Source: Desulfobulbaceae bacterium (GTDB lineage: Bacteria; Desulfobacterota; Desulfobulbia; Desulfobulbales; SURF-16). From it: 43,422 nt of DNA. Under the pieces are notes generated by a model, which saw only the letters and a program-made list of their open reading frames with translations, was not told where the DNA came from and did not search any database. The position numbers were made by a program, and so were the translations under genes. This document shows positions 7,921 to 15,406 of the stretch, in pieces. The stretch is from the NCBI GenBank assembly GCA_027859235.1, contig JAQIBE010000061.1, positions 1-43,422 of the forward strand, given 5' to 3'. Position 1 is the first letter of the stretch. Each line of letters opens with the position of its first letter.

Positions 7921-10020
7921 ATGAGTTTTCCCTTTTATCATGATGAAGTTGCCATAGCGAGTCGTGATCTTGATCTGCTGGCCCCTTTATTTGAAAGCAA
8001 TATCAAAGAGTCCTGCCCCTGTGAAGGCGTCTATTTTATGGGACCGTCTGTCTCTGGTGACGGGTTGCCTGTCCAATGGAATGCCGGGGTTGAGGTGGTC
8101 CGCAATGGTTTGAAACCGGTTAAGGATAAGGGGAAGAATCCAGCACTCTATCTCCCCCTGTGGACAGGTGAAGAGTTGTTTGGGGTGGCGGTCTTAATCG
8201 GTGCAGAGGTCCAGGTTTTAGAGCTTAGCGCGGGTCTTCTTCTTGAGAAAAGCAAGGCGGTTTCACGGGAATTACACATGCTCAAGCTTGCCGCCATTGA
8301 GCCCATTACCCAGCTCGGGAACAGCCTTGTCCTGCAGTCACGGGTAGCGCTGGCGACGCTTGAACAGGATATTGACAGTTCCCTCGTTCTTTTTGATCTT
8401 TTTCCAAAGGCGTCAGGGGCCGGCAAGGCCGGGGCTGCAGTGGCCAAGGTGGGGGCCTGTCTCCACGCTCTCATCGGTCATCTCGCCCATCCCTGTCATC
8501 TTGGTAACGGTTTGTTTGGTCTATGTTGGCAGGGTGGTTCTGAAGAGACAGCCCTCAAGATGGCAGATCAGGTTCTGCAATGGTTGAAACGGGATAATAT
8601 TGGCAAGGGTCATGTGGGGATCGCCGTCTGTGACGGAAGCTCGGTGGATCAGTTGCTTGATCAGGCGTGGCAGGCTCTGCTCATAGCCCAAAAACGCGGG
8701 CCGTTTGGGATTTGTTCCTATACCGCTCTTTCTGATCGTGCTTCTCATCCCCTTTATCCTCCTCCGGGGAAAACCCTGCGGCAGCTGCGGCAGCTCATGA
8801 AGGACGATGAGCAATTTAGTTTGATTGAACTGAAGCCTGACGACCCTGCAGTGGTCTTTTCTGCTCCATTCTGCGCGGATCTTCCCGGTGTTACGGTCCC
8901 AACGGAACATGGCGGCGCTTATGTCTTCCTGGCTGGTGCCTCTGAAAAGGAGAGCCTTGGCTGGTGCCGATCGGCGCAAACACTCTTTGCTGAAAATGGG
9001 GTGAGTTTTTCCATGGGTGTCTGTGTGTATCCCTATGAGAACTTCCGTAAAGGTGAAATAATCGGCAATTGCCGGAAGGCCTTACTGCATACGGCCTTCT
9101 TTGGGGAGGGGACGTGGACTGTTTTTGATGGTGTGAGTCTCAATATAAGCGGTGATGTCTACTATAATGAAGGCGATATGCTTAAGGCGTCACGGGAGTA
9201 TCAGCGCGGTCTCGACATTGACCCGGAAAATGTAAACCTCCTCAACTCCATAGGGGTAACCACCGCCCAGATGGCCAGGTACACCAAGGCTGTTTCTTGT
9301 TTTGAAAAGGTGCTCACGGTTGATCCTCGGGATTTTATGGCCCTGTGTAATCTGGGTTTTGCCCATTTGGCCTTGAACCACCCTGATGAAGCGATTGCGT
9401 ATTTTGAAGAGGCCTTAGGTGGGAATGATGTTCATTTTGATTTACTCTTCCAGCTGGGTAAGCTCTATGTCGGGAAAGGTCGGTATCGGGACGCCATTCG
9501 TGTTCTTGCGCAGGCGGAGGAGATTGGTCCGGAGCATATTGAAGATGTGAGCCACGGTGCGGTGCATTGTCTGCTGGGTGAGGCCTATTATCACGAGAAA
9601 AATCGTAAAAAAGCCACGGGGAGTTTGCAGCGGGCTATCCGCTATAATAGTCGTGACAGCCTGTCCTTGAGTTTACTGGGTGAGCTGTATGGCCAGGATG
9701 AGCCTGATATCGGATTGACCTTCTGTCAGCAGGCGGTTGAGATTGACGGAGAGTGCTGGCGCCATTGGCTGCGTCTGGGTACTATCCATCTTGCCCGGGG
9801 AAACAGGGATGAGGCGCGACGTGTGCTGACCCGGATTCTTCGTCTGCAGCGGCAGCATGAGGATGTGTCTCTGTTTCAGGCAAAGCTCTCTGAAGCAGAG
9901 GGGGATGCGCCCAAGGCCTGTGGTTTGTATCAACAGGTCTTGAAGTTGAATGCAAAGAACAGGGATGCAGCAAAGGCGGTGAAACGACTAAAGCGGTCAA
10001 TACAAGAGACCGGGAAATAA
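7921..10020 (+). CDS. Degenerate GGDEF-like and TPR-repeat protein
   Basis: A 699-residue cytoplasmic protein. ATG 7921 is chosen because GCAGGAA lies just upstream; the frame opens 9 codons earlier. Residues about 1-140 look GAF-like. Two regions (roughly 150-270 and 285-405) have the size and secondary pattern of GGDEF domains, each with a VGIAV- or MGVCV-like strand, but the GG[DE]EF signature is absent, so cyclase activity is unlikely. From about residue 411 to the C-terminus there are six or more TPR units, such as GDVYYNEGDMLKASREYQRGL and the following PENVNLLNSIG repeat. It is probably a scaffold or sensor that binds partners through the TPRs. No membrane segment is seen. The domain identification of the first half is tentative. 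Confidence 0.75.
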   Translation: MSFPFYHDEVAIASRDLDLLAPLFESNIKESCPCEGVYFMGPSVSGDGLPVQWNAGVEVVRNGLKPVKDKGKNPALYLPLWTGEELFGVAVLIGAEVQVLELSAGLLLEKSKAVSRELHMLKLAAIEPITQLGNSLVLQSRVALATLEQDIDSSLVLFDLFPKASGAGKAGAAVAKVGACLHALIGHLAHPCHLGNGLFGLCWQGGSEETALKMADQVLQWLKRDNIGKGHVGIAVCDGSSVDQLLDQAWQALLIAQKRGPFGICSYTALSDRASHPLYPPPGKTLRQLRQLMKDDEQFSLIELKPDDPAVVFSAPFCADLPGVTVPTEHGGAYVFLAGASEKESLGWCRSAQTLFAENGVSFSMGVCVYPYENFRKGEIIGNCRKALLHTAFFGEGTWTVFDGVSLNISGDVYYNEGDMLKASREYQRGLDIDPENVNLLNSIGVTTAQMARYTKAVSCFEKVLTVDPRDFMALCNLGFAHLALNHPDEAIAYFEEALGGNDVHFDLLFQLGKLYVGKGRYRDAIRVLAQAEEIGPEHIEDVSHGAVHCLLGEAYYHEKNRKKATGSLQRAIRYNSRDSLSLSLLGELYGQDEPDIGLTFCQQAVEIDGECWRHWLRLGTIHLARGNRDEARRVLTRILRLQRQHEDVSLFQAKLSEAEGDAPKACGLYQQVLKLNAKNRDAAKAVKRLKRSIQETGK

Positions 10021-10088
10021 CATTGTTCAGCATGGGTGATTATGCGCTGCTGGCTAGCTACTGATAAAAATAAATATAAGGGTGCAGT

Positions 10089-10766
10089 ATGTCAAAGTTT
10101 TCTTCCGCCGATGAAGCGCAGCAGTACTGGCTGGATAATTTTAATGCCGGTGACTCGTGGCGGTTATTCCGGATCATGGCCGAGTTTGTTGAGGGGTTCG
10201 ACTCTCTGGCTGCGATTAAACGGCCTGCGGTGTCGATTTTCGGTTCAGCCCGTTTCACTGAAGATGATGCTTATTATAAATTGGCGCGGACTGTGGGTAA
10301 GGGGTTGTCTGAGGAGGGGTACGCCATTATGACAGGCGGCGGCCCTGGGATTATGGAAGCGGCTAACCGTGGCGCGGATGATGTGGATGGAATTTCCATA
10401 GGGCTCAATATCGATCTCCCTTTTGAGCAGGAGAAGAACCCCTATGCCAATGTCGATTTGCGGTTTAAGTATTTCTTTGTCCGCAAGGTCATGCTGATTA
10501 AATATGCCATGGCGTTCATCTGTATGCCGGGTGGTTTCGGGACAATGGATGAAATCTTTGAGGCCATAACCCTTATTCAAACCAGAAGAATTAAGCGTTT
10601 CCCTATTGTCTTAGTGGGAACAGAGTATTGGCAGGGTCTGGTGGAGTGGATCAAGGCCCAGATGCTTGCATCGGGTACCATCAATGCCGAGGATTTGGAT
10701 ATTTTTGTAATCCTTGATGATGCGGATGATATTATTCAATATATCAAACGCACGGTCATTGTGTAA
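10089..10766 (+). CDS. LOG-family (TIGR00730) Rossmann-fold protein
   Basis: This 225-residue protein carries the two LOG-family signatures: GGGPGIMEAANRGA in the first half and PGGFGTMDEIFEA in the second. Family members include cytokinin riboside 5'-monophosphate phosphoribohydrolases, which cleave the N-glycosidic bond of nucleoside monophosphates. The bacterial substrate of this member is not determined. The ribosome site is GGGTGCAGT before ATG 10089. It follows the GGDEF/TPR gene by 68 bp and a strong terminator lies about 115 bp downstream, so the two may share a transcript. Confidence 0.9.
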   Translation: MSKFSSADEAQQYWLDNFNAGDSWRLFRIMAEFVEGFDSLAAIKRPAVSIFGSARFTEDDAYYKLARTVGKGLSEEGYAIMTGGGPGIMEAANRGADDVDGISIGLNIDLPFEQEKNPYANVDLRFKYFFVRKVMLIKYAMAFICMPGGFGTMDEIFEAITLIQTRRIKRFPIVLVGTEYWQGLVEWIKAQMLASGTINAEDLDIFVILDDADDIIQYIKRTVIV

Positions 10767-10879
10767 CTCTTTCTGTGCAGTACAGTGGCGAAACGATTCA
10801 CGACCCTCTTCTGCAAATCCCTGGCCTGTACCCCCTGTGCCAGGGATCGCTCTTAATGGCCAGTTTCCGGGAAGATTAA

Positions 10880-10930
10880 CAGAGGGCAAGGGGGCACGGT
10901 TCCCGCATCCCCTTGCCCTCTGGGCATTTT
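10880..10930 (+). terminator. Rho-independent terminator after the LOG-family gene
   Basis: CAGAGGGCAAGGGG at 10880-10893 pairs perfectly over 14 bp with CCCCTTGCCCTCTG at 10909-10922, followed by GGCATTTTAC. The stem is very GC-rich and the T run is short. Confidence 0.8.
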
Positions 10931-11012
10931 ACTATATGATTACCCCCCCCCACTTCAGCCTAACTTAGAGGCTGCCAAACAATATTCTGTTATTCCAATA
11001 AGTTAGTGGCCG

Positions 11013-11167
11013 TTAAGAGTGTTGATCCGGTAAGCGCAGACTCCCGGTAAGCGCAGACTCCCGGTAAGCGTAGACTCCCGGTAAGCGTAGACTCCGATAG
11101 CAATTTCTTTACACCCCCTTATGCAGCTATGGACATCTCACGGGCCCCTATTTTTTACAACTGCTTA
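11013..11167. repeat. Dispersed intergenic element, copy 2 (four 17-bp units)
   Basis: This 155-bp copy has the same ends as the copy at 7729 (TTAAGAGTGTTGATC to ACAACTGCTTA). It carries four tandem 17-bp units at 11026-11093; the last two have TAGACT in place of CAGACT. The conserved block GATAGCAATTTCTTTACACC and the T-rich tail follow. It sits between the LOG-family terminator and mraZ. Confidence 0.85.
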
Positions 11168-11620
11168 CCAGCTTACCGTTTATAGTTCGTGGATGTTGAC
11201 GTTATCTGGGTCATTGTCCCTTGAACCGTAAACTGGCAACAGTAAACTTCAGGCTGAAACTCTGTCAAAACCAATAATGGACATATCCTTGGCTGAAGTT
11301 GGGAGGTAATCATATCTGACTATGTTCCCTGATCTCCCTATCCTGTAGATGCCTTCCTCTGGCATCTCGTTGAAATGATTAACACTCCTCTTTTTTCGTC
11401 CTGAAGTTAAAAGCTGTTTTGCCTTTATTGACCCCTTAAATAGAATCTCCCTGTTTCTTTCACCACTTTGCACCCACTTATTTTTTTTAACCATGTGTTT
11501 GAGCTGATGCGCGGGGTGGTTTTGGCCTATATGGTGTCTTTGCTTTCTTTCATGCATCTATGTGGTGTTTTGTTAGGTTATGCTTAAATACTGCGGAAAA
11601 GGATGGTAAAACATTTTTTC
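11168..11620. other. Non-coding or degenerate stretch upstream of mraZ
   Basis: This 450-bp stretch has no recognisable gene. An open frame on the minus strand (11249-11557, 102 codons) lacks a ribosome site and resembles no family I recognise; it could be a gene remnant. On the minus strand within 11461-11480, GTGGG and GTGGT lie 11 bp apart, resembling the MraZ boxes in front of mraZ and sharing the 12-mer GGTGCAAAGTGG with them. Confidence 0.4.
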
Positions 11621-11650
11621 TTGACACTTCATTATGATGATCACTATAAA
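11621..11650 (+). promoter_or_regulatory. Sigma70-type promoter of the dcw cluster
   Basis: TTGACA at 11621-11626 and TATAAA at 11645-11650 are separated by 18 bp. Transcription would start near 11657, at the leading edge of the MraZ boxes and about 43 nt before the mraZ start codon. Confidence 0.75.
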
Positions 11651-11659
11651 GGTAGTATT

Positions 11660-11704
11660 GTGGTGTAAAGTGGTGCAAAGTGGAAAAGGGTGGGTAAAAG
11701 TGGA
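11660..11704 (+). promoter_or_regulatory. Five MraZ boxes (mraZ operator)
   Basis: GTGG direct repeats begin at 11660, 11670, 11680, 11690 and 11700, a strict 10-bp period (GTGGT, GTGGT, GTGGA, GTGGG, GTGGA). MraZ is known to bind such repeats upstream of its own gene and repress the dcw cluster. The last box overlaps the likely GTG start codon of mraZ. The array lies just downstream of the -10 element, a position suited to repression. Confidence 0.85.
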
Positions 11705-12167
11705 AGAAGACAGCTCCAGCAAACTAAAAAAATTTCGTGGTCAATCTGAACACGGTCTTGACGGCAAGGGACGCCTGAATATCCCTGCCCGTTTCAGGGA
11801 CGTGCTGGGTCAGACCTATGACGATGACAGGGTTGTTATTACGCCTCCCTGGGAGAAATGTTTGCGGGTCTATCCTCTTCAGGAATGGGTCATGCTTGAG
11901 AGGGATTTGAAGCTTTCTGCTACACAGAACCCTAAGGCGCGACTCGCAATGCGTTATCTGGTGGGAGGAGCCATTGAAACGAAGGTTGATAAAAATGGTC
12001 GCATTCTTCTTCCAGCTGGATTGCGGGGTAAGGCGAGTTTGGCTAAGGACGTTACACTTGCAGGTTTTGTAGAGTATTTCGAGGTCTGGGATCAAGCTAT
12101 TTTCAATGATGAAAATGAAGTGACCCCTGATGACTTCGAACTTCTTGCTGATCTTGGGTTCATATAA
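11700..12167 (+). CDS. mraZ: MraZ, transcriptional regulator of the dcw cluster
   Basis: The product has about 155 residues with two SpoVT/AbrB-like halves: FRGQSEHGLDGKGRLNIPARFR, with the first DxKGR-type loop, and VDKNGRILLPAGLRGKA. I chose GTG 11700 because the frame upstream (open to 11634) runs through the promoter and operator. MraZ forms ring oligomers and binds the GTGG repeats immediately upstream, giving autoregulation. rsmH begins 6 bp after the stop, as is usual for this pair. Confidence 0.9.
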   Translation: MEEDSSSKLKKFRGQSEHGLDGKGRLNIPARFRDVLGQTYDDDRVVITPPWEKCLRVYPLQEWVMLERDLKLSATQNPKARLAMRYLVGGAIETKVDKNGRILLPAGLRGKASLAKDVTLAGFVEYFEVWDQAIFNDENEVTPDDFELLADLGFI

Positions 12168-12173
12168 CTCCCT

Positions 12174-13073
12174 ATGCCTGATCCTACCCACATACCTGTT
12201 TTACTCGAAGAGGTCTTAGAGTATCTGCAGCCACAGGAAAACAAAGTTTATGTAGACGGAAACCTTGGGCTGGGGGGGCATTCCGGAGCCATTCTGGCGA
12301 GGTGCAACGGCAATGCGCAGCTCATTGGTTTTGACTGGGATGAAGAGGCCCAGCGCCGGGCAGTAAAGAATTTAGCCTCCTTTGGCGACAGAGTTACCTT
12401 TGTCCGGAGAAATTTTGCTGATCTCAAAGAGGTCCTGGCAGAGCTTGGCATAGCCCGGATTGACGGACTGCTCCTTGACCTGGGTCTCTCGTCTCTGCAG
12501 CTTGATGAAAGTGACCGGGGTTTTAGTTTCAAGCGTGAGGAGCCCCTGGACATGAGAATGGACAACCGGATCAGTGTTAATGCCGCTGATCTGGTGGCAA
12601 CGGCAAGTGAAGAAGAGCTGGCTGATATCTTCTTTCACTACGGTGAAGAGCGCCAGGCAAGACCCATAGCCCGGGCAATTTGTGAAACGAGAAAGAAATC
12701 GCCCATTACCACCAGTGCTGGACTTGCCCGTCTTATTTATGCTGCTATTCCCGTCAGGTTTCATCCGAAGAAGATCCACGTGGCCACTAAGGCCTTTCAG
12801 GGATTACGGATTGCGGTGAATCGGGAGTTGGATAATTTGGCAACAGTACTCAAGGATGGGGTGGACGTGCTTGCGCCCGGTGGACGTTTTTGTATCATTT
12901 CTTTTCATTCCCTGGAAGATCGGTTGGTGAAGAGAGGCTTTAAGGCGGACCCCAGGCTGCAGGTTTTGACGACCCGTCCTGTGGTTGCCGGCAAGGAAGA
13001 ATGTAATCAGAACCCGCGGTCCCGGAGTGCAAAACTTCGAGTGGCGGAAAAATTGGGAGAATACAATGCGTGA
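12174..13073 (+). CDS. rsmH: 16S rRNA (cytosine1402-N4)-methyltransferase
   Basis: RsmH (MraW) methylates C1402 of 16S rRNA with S-adenosylmethionine. The 299-residue length is normal. It begins HIPVLLEEVLEYL, with the SAM-binding segment NLGLGGHSG near residue 28, then LLLDLGLSSLQLDESDRGFSF and the C-terminal FISFHSLEDRLVKRGF and RSRSAKLRVAEK signatures. The ftsL-like gene starts at 13066, overlapping this gene's end by 8 bp. Confidence 0.96.
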   Translation: MPDPTHIPVLLEEVLEYLQPQENKVYVDGNLGLGGHSGAILARCNGNAQLIGFDWDEEAQRRAVKNLASFGDRVTFVRRNFADLKEVLAELGIARIDGLLLDLGLSSLQLDESDRGFSFKREEPLDMRMDNRISVNAADLVATASEEELADIFFHYGEERQARPIARAICETRKKSPITTSAGLARLIYAAIPVRFHPKKIHVATKAFQGLRIAVNRELDNLATVLKDGVDVLAPGGRFCIISFHSLEDRLVKRGFKADPRLQVLTTRPVVAGKEECNQNPRSRSAKLRVAEKLGEYNA

Positions 13074-13449
13074 TTATGCTCAAGGATATCGTTCAAAGGT
13101 ACATTCAAAGGTGCATTTCCCTGTGGCTCCGCGTCAGCCTCAGTACGGTGGGCGGACAGCTGCTCAACCCCTGCGGGCATTATTCTGGAAAACTGCCGGA
13201 ACTGTGCTGGTGGTTTGCATGTGTACAGGAATCATGGCCAGTTTTTGGATCGGCCAGCAAATCCAGAACAGTTTGTCCTCCATCGCTTCGTTGCAGCAGG
13301 TGGCGCTGCATGAGCAGAATGTGCACAATGTTCTGGTTGCAGAGCGGGAGGGGATGTTAGCCCCCAAGAGATTGCAGGCAAGGGCTGCGGTGCAGAATGG
13401 GTTGTACGCAGCAGTAGATAATCAGGAAGTTGACGAAGTTGACCTTTAG
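13066..13449 (+). CDS. ftsL: FtsL-like cell division protein
   Basis: This is a 127-residue single-pass protein placed between rsmH and ftsI, the standard position of ftsL. A positively charged cytoplasmic segment of about 40 residues precedes a membrane helix (about 43-66, TAGTVLVVCMCTGIMASFWIG) and a periplasmic region predicted as coiled coil (residues about 68-105). ATG 13066 has GGGAGA upstream; the frame opens further up inside rsmH. FtsL works with FtsB and FtsQ to activate the septal FtsWI synthase. The primary sequence is divergent, so the call rests on position, topology and size. Confidence 0.75.
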   Translation: MRDYAQGYRSKVHSKVHFPVAPRQPQYGGRTAAQPLRALFWKTAGTVLVVCMCTGIMASFWIGQQIQNSLSSIASLQQVALHEQNVHNVLVAEREGMLAPKRLQARAAVQNGLYAAVDNQEVDEVDL

Positions 13450-13477
13450 AGAATCGGGCAATGCGTGAGGGCGCGTC

Positions 13478-15403
13478 ATGGGTTATCAAAGACGCAACGG
13501 GCCGATTGACTATAAGGGCTACGGTAAGAATAAAAATAAAAATGCAGTTAACCTGATCCGACTTGGTGGGCTTGTTGCCCTTGTCCTTCTTGTGGGCTGG
13601 ATCCTCCTGCAGTTGTTTGGTTCCGGTGGAGAGGTGGCGTTCAAGGAAGAGCAAGCCTCGGTAGATGGCTTATTTTTAGACCGGAAAAATATATATGATC
13701 GAAATTTGCAACCGTTGGCGGTTAGCTTTTGTCAGTACGCAGCCTATGTAAAACCCCTGGAGGTAAAAGGGAAGGTTGAAACGGCGCAAATTTTAGCCGC
13801 AATCCTCGGCCTGGATGAGCAGGGGTTGCTGAACAGGCTTAATACGGAGCGAACTTTTATCTGGCTTGGCCAGCAGCTGCAAAGTGAACAGGCCAGGGCA
13901 ATTGTGGAGAGGAATATCGCAGGCGTCTACCTTCAGGAGAAACCGGTTCGCTATTATCCCCATGGGCAGTCCATGGCCCAGCTGCTTGGCTATGTCAAAG
14001 ATGGCAAGGGGCTTGCCGGTGTGGAATTGTATTATGATAATGTTTTGACTGGAGGAGTGGCCCAGGTCGGTGCGTCCCCTGCCTCCGGGCCTATTTTTGA
14101 AACGGGTAAGCATGTTGTATTAACCATTGATTTGCAAATCCAGACACAACTGGAGAAGGTTATGGTACAGCTTTTGAAAAAGACAGAGGCAACCTCGGTA
14201 TCAGCAATGCTCGTGCATACTGATAGCGGTGCGATCCTTGCGTCTGTGCAGTTACCCTCCTTTGATCCGAATAAATTCTGGGATGGTCATCCCCAGACCC
14301 AGCAACTCAAAATGGTTTCTTCTCTCATTGATACGGGCGGCATCTCTTCATTATTCCGCTATGCGGCTGCGGTGGATGGGGGGCGGTCTTTATCCCCTGC
14401 AACGAGTCAAAATGAGTCTCCTGTGGTTATTCAACCATCTCTTATGAAAACAGGTAGTCTGGCCCGGGCGGGATACTGGTGGCCTTGGGCAGGCGGCGGG
14501 TTTATCTCAGATGAGTTAACGGAACTTCCTGATCCCACCATTACTCCAAGTGAACTTCTGCATTTTCAGCAGAAATTGGGCATTACCTGTGCTGATAATT
14601 TTGATTTTCCCGACACCCAAATTCCCCATGGTAAGTGTGAGGAGGGCCAGCTCAACGGTGTTTCTCTTCTGGGTGGATTTACACGGCTCGTGAATGGTGG
14701 AAAACCTGTATATATCCACAGCCTGAAAGGTACTGTGGCCGATGATGGACAGTTCGCAACCTATGAATTTGCGGCGCGGGGCGAAGGGCTTGGCGGTGTG
14801 AGCGGCATGCTTGCTCAATCCTTTGTTGCCAGTGCAGGCGAGGGCGCACCCCTCTTTGCTGTGGAGTATTTATCCAGGCGGGCGCAGGATGATGCCGTGA
14901 CAGTGGAAACAGCAACCGATGACGGGGAAAGTCAGGTGTCGGTGCTGCAGAAAGAGTACCGCCATGACGGTCTGCTGCTGGGTGCCATACCGGCCAATAA
15001 TCCACAACTGACAGTACTCATGGTGGTTGAAGAGGGCATGTTTGATTTGCGCGCGGCATCGCCTTTGCGCAATATAATGAATCGGTTTGCCATTGGGGTG
15101 CGTCTTGATGGTCTTGATGAATCAACCTTGGCGGAGCAGGAAATGGTTGATCCCCTTGTGTTGAAAAAACAATTTGCTGGAATGTTGAATTCAGAGAAGG
15201 CTGTGTCACGGCCGAATGTCAGCAGAGCCACGCATCTAATGCCGGAGCTTCGCGGCATGAGTTTACGTAAGGCCTTAATCCTTCTGCAGCCCTCTATGGT
15301 GTCCGTGGAGATCAGAGGTGCAGGCCGGGTCATGAATCAGGTGCCAGAACCTGGAAGTGAAATGGGTGACCATGTTGTCTTGACTTTAGGCAATCAGGAG
15401 TAG
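13478..15403 (+). CDS. ftsI: FtsI/PBP2-like division protein lacking catalytic motifs (predicted pseudoenzyme)
   Basis: The 641-residue protein has the class B PBP layout: membrane helix at about 27-50, pedimer region (IYDRNLQPLA, RYYPHGQSMAQLLGY, GLAGVELYYD), transpeptidase-like domain from GKHVVLTIDLQIQ, and a C-terminal PASTA domain (about 580-641). The catalytic motifs are missing. From PSFDPN onward it aligns without gaps to E. coli FtsI. The active-site Ser (E. coli Ser307) becomes Gly288 and the Lys310 equivalent becomes Ser291. The KTGT-like motif aligned at VEYLSRRAQ is LSRR at 465-468. I also find no SxN. The surrounding framework, for example FDPN, VNGGKPVY and LLGAIPANNP, is conserved in one uninterrupted frame, so this is not a frameshift. 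It may be a structural division protein. Confidence 0.85.
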   Translation: MGYQRRNGPIDYKGYGKNKNKNAVNLIRLGGLVALVLLVGWILLQLFGSGGEVAFKEEQASVDGLFLDRKNIYDRNLQPLAVSFCQYAAYVKPLEVKGKVETAQILAAILGLDEQGLLNRLNTERTFIWLGQQLQSEQARAIVERNIAGVYLQEKPVRYYPHGQSMAQLLGYVKDGKGLAGVELYYDNVLTGGVAQVGASPASGPIFETGKHVVLTIDLQIQTQLEKVMVQLLKKTEATSVSAMLVHTDSGAILASVQLPSFDPNKFWDGHPQTQQLKMVSSLIDTGGISSLFRYAAAVDGGRSLSPATSQNESPVVIQPSLMKTGSLARAGYWWPWAGGGFISDELTELPDPTITPSELLHFQQKLGITCADNFDFPDTQIPHGKCEEGQLNGVSLLGGFTRLVNGGKPVYIHSLKGTVADDGQFATYEFAARGEGLGGVSGMLAQSFVASAGEGAPLFAVEYLSRRAQDDAVTVETATDDGESQVSVLQKEYRHDGLLLGAIPANNPQLTVLMVVEEGMFDLRAASPLRNIMNRFAIGVRLDGLDESTLAEQEMVDPLVLKKQFAGMLNSEKAVSRPNVSRATHLMPELRGMSLRKALILLQPSMVSVEIRGAGRVMNQVPEPGSEMGDHVVLTLGNQE

Positions 15404-15406
15404 CGG

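Noticed and set aside
11249-11557. A 102-codon minus-strand open frame upstream of mraZ as a gene
   Set aside because: There is no ribosome site and no recognisable family. It may be a remnant, and is described only as part of the spacer.
13478-15403. A frameshift or sequencing error to explain the missing FtsI catalytic motifs
   Set aside because: The frame is uninterrupted, the motifs flanking both catalytic positions align without gaps, and downstream PASTA residues remain in frame.
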